This document shows, piece by piece, positions 58,830 through 64,000 of a stretch of DNA of 64,000 bases. The translations under genes and the position numbers were made by a program. Where the stretch lies: NCBI GenBank assembly GCA_034440575.1, contig JAOTOL010001474.1, positions 1,029,001-1,093,000 on the forward strand, read 5' to 3'. Within the stretch, counting starts at the first letter, position 1; each line of letters starts with the position of its first letter. Below the pieces are notes generated by a model. It had not been told where the DNA came from. It saw nothing but the letters and a program-made list of their open reading frames with translations, and ran no database searches. The DNA is from Imbricaverruca yamaguchii (Eukaryota; Arthropoda; Thecostraca; Neoverrucidae).

Positions 58830-61100
58830 CTCCTCATAACTATGCAGAGTATAGAGCTTCGAAAATAGCATACGACCAAGCATGATGGGATGCTTAGTTA
58901 ACTAAGGAAATGTAGCCGTTAGCAGAACACATGTCATGCTCAAACTCTGTAAAGGTGGACAAATGATCATACCAAGCTGATCAGGAGAAAATGCTCTGAC
59001 TTGCGTCATAAGTGATTGCAACACAAAGATCCCAAAGCTGGTCCCTTTTCGTCGTGCGACTTTACCTTGAAGCATCTCGCTTCATATCGCCTTCCATCAC
59101 ATACGAATATGAATCATAGTTCATGGCATGCTGCATTGAGGTATGCGGCAGTTATTACACCATTGCGTCAGCATCATTTATGCCGGCCTGCCCTGGGGTT
59201 ATAGGCGGACATCAAAGAAGCCGAAGCATACGGCTGCAGAGCGGCTGAGCGCCGATGGCAGAGACCGTGACTGTTTGAAAATCTGCGAATGGTGCTGCAA
59301 TGTGCTGGGAACAGACTGCGCACAACTGGGGGCCGTCTGCGCACAACTGGCAAAAGTAAGAATCACAACAGCCACCGAGACAGTTTGGTGCCACCAACGT
59401 CTGTGAGACATATGTCATACTGGCGCAAAGTGGAATATAAATGTTCATTGAAGAGGTCAATGGTGGCAAAGACGACGTAAATGACCTTTATGGTCCGGCA
59501 CGTCTCTAAAAAGTATTTTCTTCTCCCCCGTCAATAGCGGACTAGGACTGCTGTCATCGACTCACATCTGTAATTCTGCCACACGATTGCTCGCGACTCA
59601 AACGGTGAGTTTTGGTAAAACAAGCAAACTGCACACCCTCGGTACACGGTGCTGACAACGCCTCTGCCAGAGCCTACGATTCGTAACTTCAAGATAATGT
59701 CAGTCATGCTTAACGACGCGGGCAGCTCTGTGCAAATAATCACTACTTATAACGGGGACTTTTGTCTAAATGCCACATGAGTGCAGATTAAATTGAATAG
59801 CAGTCCGTGGCAAATGCTACGTATTAACTTGTTCGCGTCTTCATATCTCTGTATAATAGCACCGTTAATATACTAATGGTCTATGTGTCATGGTAGCAGT
59901 ATAGATGTCAGTCCTTTGCTCGAGAGATGCAGCAGCATTGTGTGAGCAAAGAAAGCATGTATCCAAATATTTGAGGCCCCAGCATTTCCCCTCATGCAAA
60001 ATGTCTATTGTAGATCAGTGCCTCGAGGCGATCTACTCCGCCAACTACATTTGAAACTGATCTCGGGAAATTGGCTCCCGCTATCCGTGTGAAAATAACA
60101 CAACGTGCTGTTATTTGCAATCTATATATGGAAGCTGACAGAAGGTCAGACAGAGCCAAGAGGAATCGATTTCATGGGGCTGAGCTCGTGTTAATGGGCT
60201 GAACACGATATTGCGACTGATGGTGTTGCAAATGGGTTGCAGTCTGGTGCTGCGGACGGGATACTCTAGTGCTACGGATGGACATTCAGTATCGTGAGGT
60301 GACGTCTTCTCAGTTTTCCTTCACTACAGTCTCATTATCCCCAAAAAGCTGGTGCATATTGAACTATCAAGCAATGTTCGGCCTGAACGCGACCTACACA
60401 AACCGCGATTTTCCACACATTACCCTGCGTAGAACCTTATGCTTGGCCCATGCCCCTCTTTGCTCTTCTGAGAACGCCAATGCTAAGAGCCACCAATGCA
60501 AAATATATAGGACAGGTAGCGAAAAATGGAAGCCTAAAGATTGCTTCGGGTGGGGGGCAGGGTGTGCAATGAAGGCAATCCTGAGACAGCCTACGAAACC
60601 TTTGCAGTAACCAGTCAAGCATTAGTTTGCACATTTGCCGTCAATTTTCCATGGGAAGCAGATTCAGACGTATTTCTAATCAGATGCCAATTATAAGGCC
60701 ATACTTGTGAAGGGCACCGCTCCCCGCCCTCCCTGGATGCGCCACTGCGCTTCCCCTCAGACGGACGAGATCGGCTCGGCATGCTGACGGTAGGCTCCGT
60801 CGCCGTCGCAGCCGAGCACGTCTCATCTGACAGGTGGACGCCTGAACAACGGGCCCGCCGACCGGCTCATCCCGCTTTCGACTGGCACGATCTGACGCCG
60901 CCACAAAAAGATTGCGCGGCGGAGGTCGACGCTGTCACGCGGTCTCTCCGCACGGAACAATGGAGCTGTCTGGCTGTTTAACGCACGGCGGCGGCGTATC
61001 CCACCTGCGGTGCCACCTTCGCTGGCACGGGGAGAATAAAACCCGTACACCTAGCATCTGGGAAACTATAAGGCCAACAGAAGCAACAAAATATTCTGGA
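58830..61100. other. No supported gene
   Basis: Ordinary DNA with a GC-rich patch at 60700-61040 that gives short open frames without domains. Confidence 0.55.
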
Positions 61101-61148
61101 TAGGGCTAGATGAGACTAGGACCAGAGCGATTTTCTTATCCGAGAAAA

Positions 61149-61341
61149 ATGGTCGATTTTAAGACACGAATAATTTGCAAACAATTTTGCTTTAACCTGA
61201 AAAAAACTGCTGTAGAAATTTATCGAATGCCAGAGGAAGCATTTAACGATACTGATGTGTATCAAAACCAAACATTTATGCGATACAAACGCTTCAAGGA
61301 CGGATGAACGTTTATGGACAATGATGAGCGTTCTAAACGCC
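61149..61341 (+). pseudogene. Mariner-type transposase fragment (N-terminal part)
   Basis: The frame starting at 61149 (MVDFKTRIICKQFCFNLKKT) and ending in YKRFKDG matches the layout of the N-terminal helix-turn-helix of mariner transposases: FCF, KTA, a spacer, then RFK-G. The expected Arg codon after Gly is TGA at 61305-61307, after which the same frame continues with FMDNDERSKR, the usual acidic DDER step. The match stops at an AT repeat at 61342. Only about 65 of the usual 340 or so residues remain and there is no catalytic domain, so this is a dead fragment. Confidence 0.65.
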
Positions 61342-61359
61342 TAATATATATATGTATAT

Positions 61360-63060
61360 AACTGCATTTGTATTACATATATTATACATTATGTGTGCAA
61401 ATATTACGATGTGCGATGTACTTATGTACGTTTGCATTACGGTGTATGGATATTCCAGTTCAAGGAATACGGATAATGTTTTGGTGTCGGATATGGAGAA
61501 AACATACACGTATCGTTCGATATGCGAACGCATTCCAAAATGTTGACATTGTTCTTGTTGCACTCCAAAGGACGGATACACTTTACGGACACCTTCACAC
61601 CCTTTCACACCATATCGGACGCAGTCGGAAAGTGTAAATCTATATTAGCACTCTTTCATACCGTACCGAATAGAACTAGGTAGAGTGATGCCTAACAACG
61701 TCTGGCTAACACCTCACACCACATAGGATGTGGCTGGGAAGTGCTATATCTAGCTACGCAAAACTCTAACATCGAAACTAGCATGAAGGCTGACGCTGCA
61801 CGGTGCCGGGAAGTACAAGTTCTAATTACGCAAACAGGATATGGAAATACAGGTAACGATAAGAGGAGGCAAGTACATAGAAGCCGCGCAACAACATGGC
61901 TACGCACCACGCCTCACTTCTAGCGAAAGACGCTGACATCACCTGCTGGTTAAACTTGAATGCTCTGTTCGTGATACAAGCTCCATATCCACCGCAGTCA
62001 TGTACACGTGTCACGAAAGCGTTCAGCTTTCCCTGGAATTTCAAATGGATGACTGAGAACGTCAGTGCCGAACAAGAACAAGACCGTCGAGTTCATCGTT
62101 TGTTTCCGTCAGGGTGTGCTCCCTGACGTGCTCGGCCGCCCTCTAGATGAGAGTGCGTCGTGATAGGGGACCATTGGAGCAGATCGGGGTGACACCCAGC
62201 TGGGTCATTATCTGCTGAATGGTTTCCTCTGAAATCAGGGAGTCATTGTTATCAAATTGTGCATTGGAGTTTGGGGAGGGATCTCGTAAACAAACAAAGA
62301 TATATTGCGCTAGGCCGCTGGCATCAATATGGCCACTACAGTTTGGTTGGCGATGACGTTTGACTGGACCAACATTTCCACTGATATTTCGTCTAGTAAG
62401 CATTTAAAGAACTTGACACGTGCTACAATGTTGTAAAACATATTTAGTTATTTATTCCATGTTCATGCTCAACAAAACAACCTGCAACATTCATAGGGTC
62501 ACTGCCATCTAATTATAAGCTTTCTATCATCCTACATTTGTGGTATATTTAACCATGGCTGGACCGGGGAAGGTTCTCGAAGGGCTCCCTCAGGGTTATT
62601 TTTTTCGGGATATTGGTCAAACAAGTAAACACAGAAACTGTACACTTTCAGCAGCTGCTTGTGCATCTGTTTTGCTTATCTTCTACGAATGCCAGACCCA
62701 GGTCGCCAAAGGCAATCGACCTGGAACGAATGAAGATGAGGGAAATTGCAAAATATCGGAATTGCCACCATTCGGAGTAGTTGTAGCATGTAAGCACCAA
62801 CCTGAGAGCATGCTGTCCTTTCATGAAACCGAACGAACTGCTATCTCGAAATGCCAATTAAAGTCAAGTTTGCTGACCTGAGGTTGGATTAATTTAGGCG
62901 CTTTCATCGAACAGAGTGGGGAAAAACTTGAGTTTGGACAATTTTTTAAACACCCAAGATACTAAAGAACACCCAAGAAGGATTCTAGGCTCATATATGT
63001 GTTCAAAGTCAATGATATAAGGTCAGGTAAAGCGTCATGTACATTCTACACAATGCCGCC
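61360..63060. other. No supported gene
   Basis: AT-rich DNA. Short frames at 62143-62403 (minus) and 62540-62881 (plus) are open but unrecognised. Confidence 0.5.
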
Positions 63061-63066
63061 GTACAC

Positions 63067-63240
63067 ATAGTGTTGCTGTTCCTCGTACAGTTATATCTGA
63101 ATTCGATTTCACAGCTGCCTCAATCGTGCAATATGACATTGGATGACGAACCAATGATCTGAGATGACATTAACTCATATGCACTAACTATATTTGATTT
63201 CATTTAGTCTTTCTTTGGAGTTACTTTCGAAACATTGTGC
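63067..63240. repeat. Dispersed repeat, partner at 47481-47600
   Basis: It shares GTTGCTGTTCCTCGTA, TCTGAATTCGATTTCA and a GGAGTTACTTT block in order with the 47481 copy. Confidence 0.6.
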
Positions 63241-63249
63241 GCTTAGACG

Positions 63250-64000
63250 AAAGCTAAAATGATCGTTTTATCAATCAATTCATTGTTCCAATGGAAACTA
63301 GGATCAGATCGCGATGCAAGAAGTTGGACAGTTTAAAAACATGCTTCAGGATCATACCAGTTCTTCGTACAACAAAATGATTTTTACTGTCATTCTCCAA
63401 GACCAAGGGCATGTAACTAGGTTCACCCATTATGACCTTCAACAACATCAGTAGAACCGAAAATGAGTAATATTATGTGATGTGAGCTCTATATTAGCTG
63501 GCCATTTCACTTTGTTTCTTGCATACGAAGTTTGGAATTATGGCTCCAATCCTGAGGCTGATCGACCTAAGTTACCCCGTCGAGATCTTCCATATTATGA
63601 TCAATATAAATACATTCATCAGTGTAAATCCTTGAAAATCAACGCGAAAGGAAATCAAGATCTTTCTTTTTAAGCATCTTCAGATATTTCAGTCCGTACA
63701 TTAATATATGTCATGCTTCGGGCTCCACATGACTTTTGCTTTCTAACTGTGTTTTACATTTTATCGTAGCTCGCAAAGATCTGAAGTTAGAAGTGGTTTC
63801 AAATATATCCCCCAGCCTCGTCGGGCTGGCGAAGGTGGATTTTTTTTCTCATCCGGTTCGGCGAGAAGTCTCGAGGCCCCAAATAAACCTGAGCAATATT
63901 CGGGGAAAAGTCTCGAGGCCCCAACCTCCGAAACATCACACCGAAAGATGCCCAAGATCTGCTCTATTTTAGTAAATACCACATTTCCCTGATTCACTTT
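63250..64000. other. No supported gene
   Basis: AT-rich DNA. AAGTCTCGAGGCCCCAA occurs twice, near 63867 and 63907. Nothing else is recognised. Confidence 0.6.

Overview
The window reads as eukaryotic nuclear DNA, most likely from an arthropod (possibly a crustacean or chelicerate; the lineage cannot be fixed from sequence alone). Reasons: split genes with GT-AG introns, a secreted serpin of animal type, a TATA plus TCAGT core promoter of arthropod form, a jockey/CR1-like reverse transcriptase, a mariner remnant, and a very high load of tandem and dispersed repeats. No operon, bacterial signal, CRISPR array or standard rRNA or tRNA gene is seen.

Only two genes are well supported. On the minus strand at 2121-3686 lie two phase-compatible exons of an ankyrin protein resembling synphilin-1. 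On the plus strand at 55635-57930 is a complete two-exon secreted serpin of 420 residues, with a CpG-rich upstream region and a poly(A) signal at 58795. Weaker candidates are a signal-peptide exon at 31310-31430 (minus), a TATA/Inr promoter with a short first exon at 8037-8117 (plus), a proline-rich repeat reading frame at 8175-8468, and several isolated exon-like reading frames.

Most of the rest is repeat. From 0 to 27 kb minisatellites dominate, with units of 29, 69, 39, 28, 42, 36, 19, 77, 20, 7, 29 and 60 bp. The largest are a 42-bp array at about 11.07-12.74 kb and a 36-bp array at about 13.0-14.2 kb, both open over hundreds of codons. From 28 to 48 kb mobile elements dominate: a tRNA-headed SINE split by about 1 kb of DNA rich in AGGTCA half-sites; two hAT-like non-autonomous elements; a 3.7-kb element with 36-bp terminal inverted repeats that encloses a frameshifted reverse transcriptase; and two foldback elements carrying hammerhead-ribozyme-like cores and flanked by 8-12 bp target duplications. 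From 48 to 64 kb the DNA is mostly ordinary non-coding sequence apart from the serpin and a mariner fragment.

The strongest candidates for something not well described are (1) an ultra-short dispersed insertion of about 55 bp with 13-14 bp target duplications, seen four or five times, and (2) the two foldback elements whose arms fold into hammerhead-like cores. Both identifications rest on direct reading and need database and folding tests, named in the findings.
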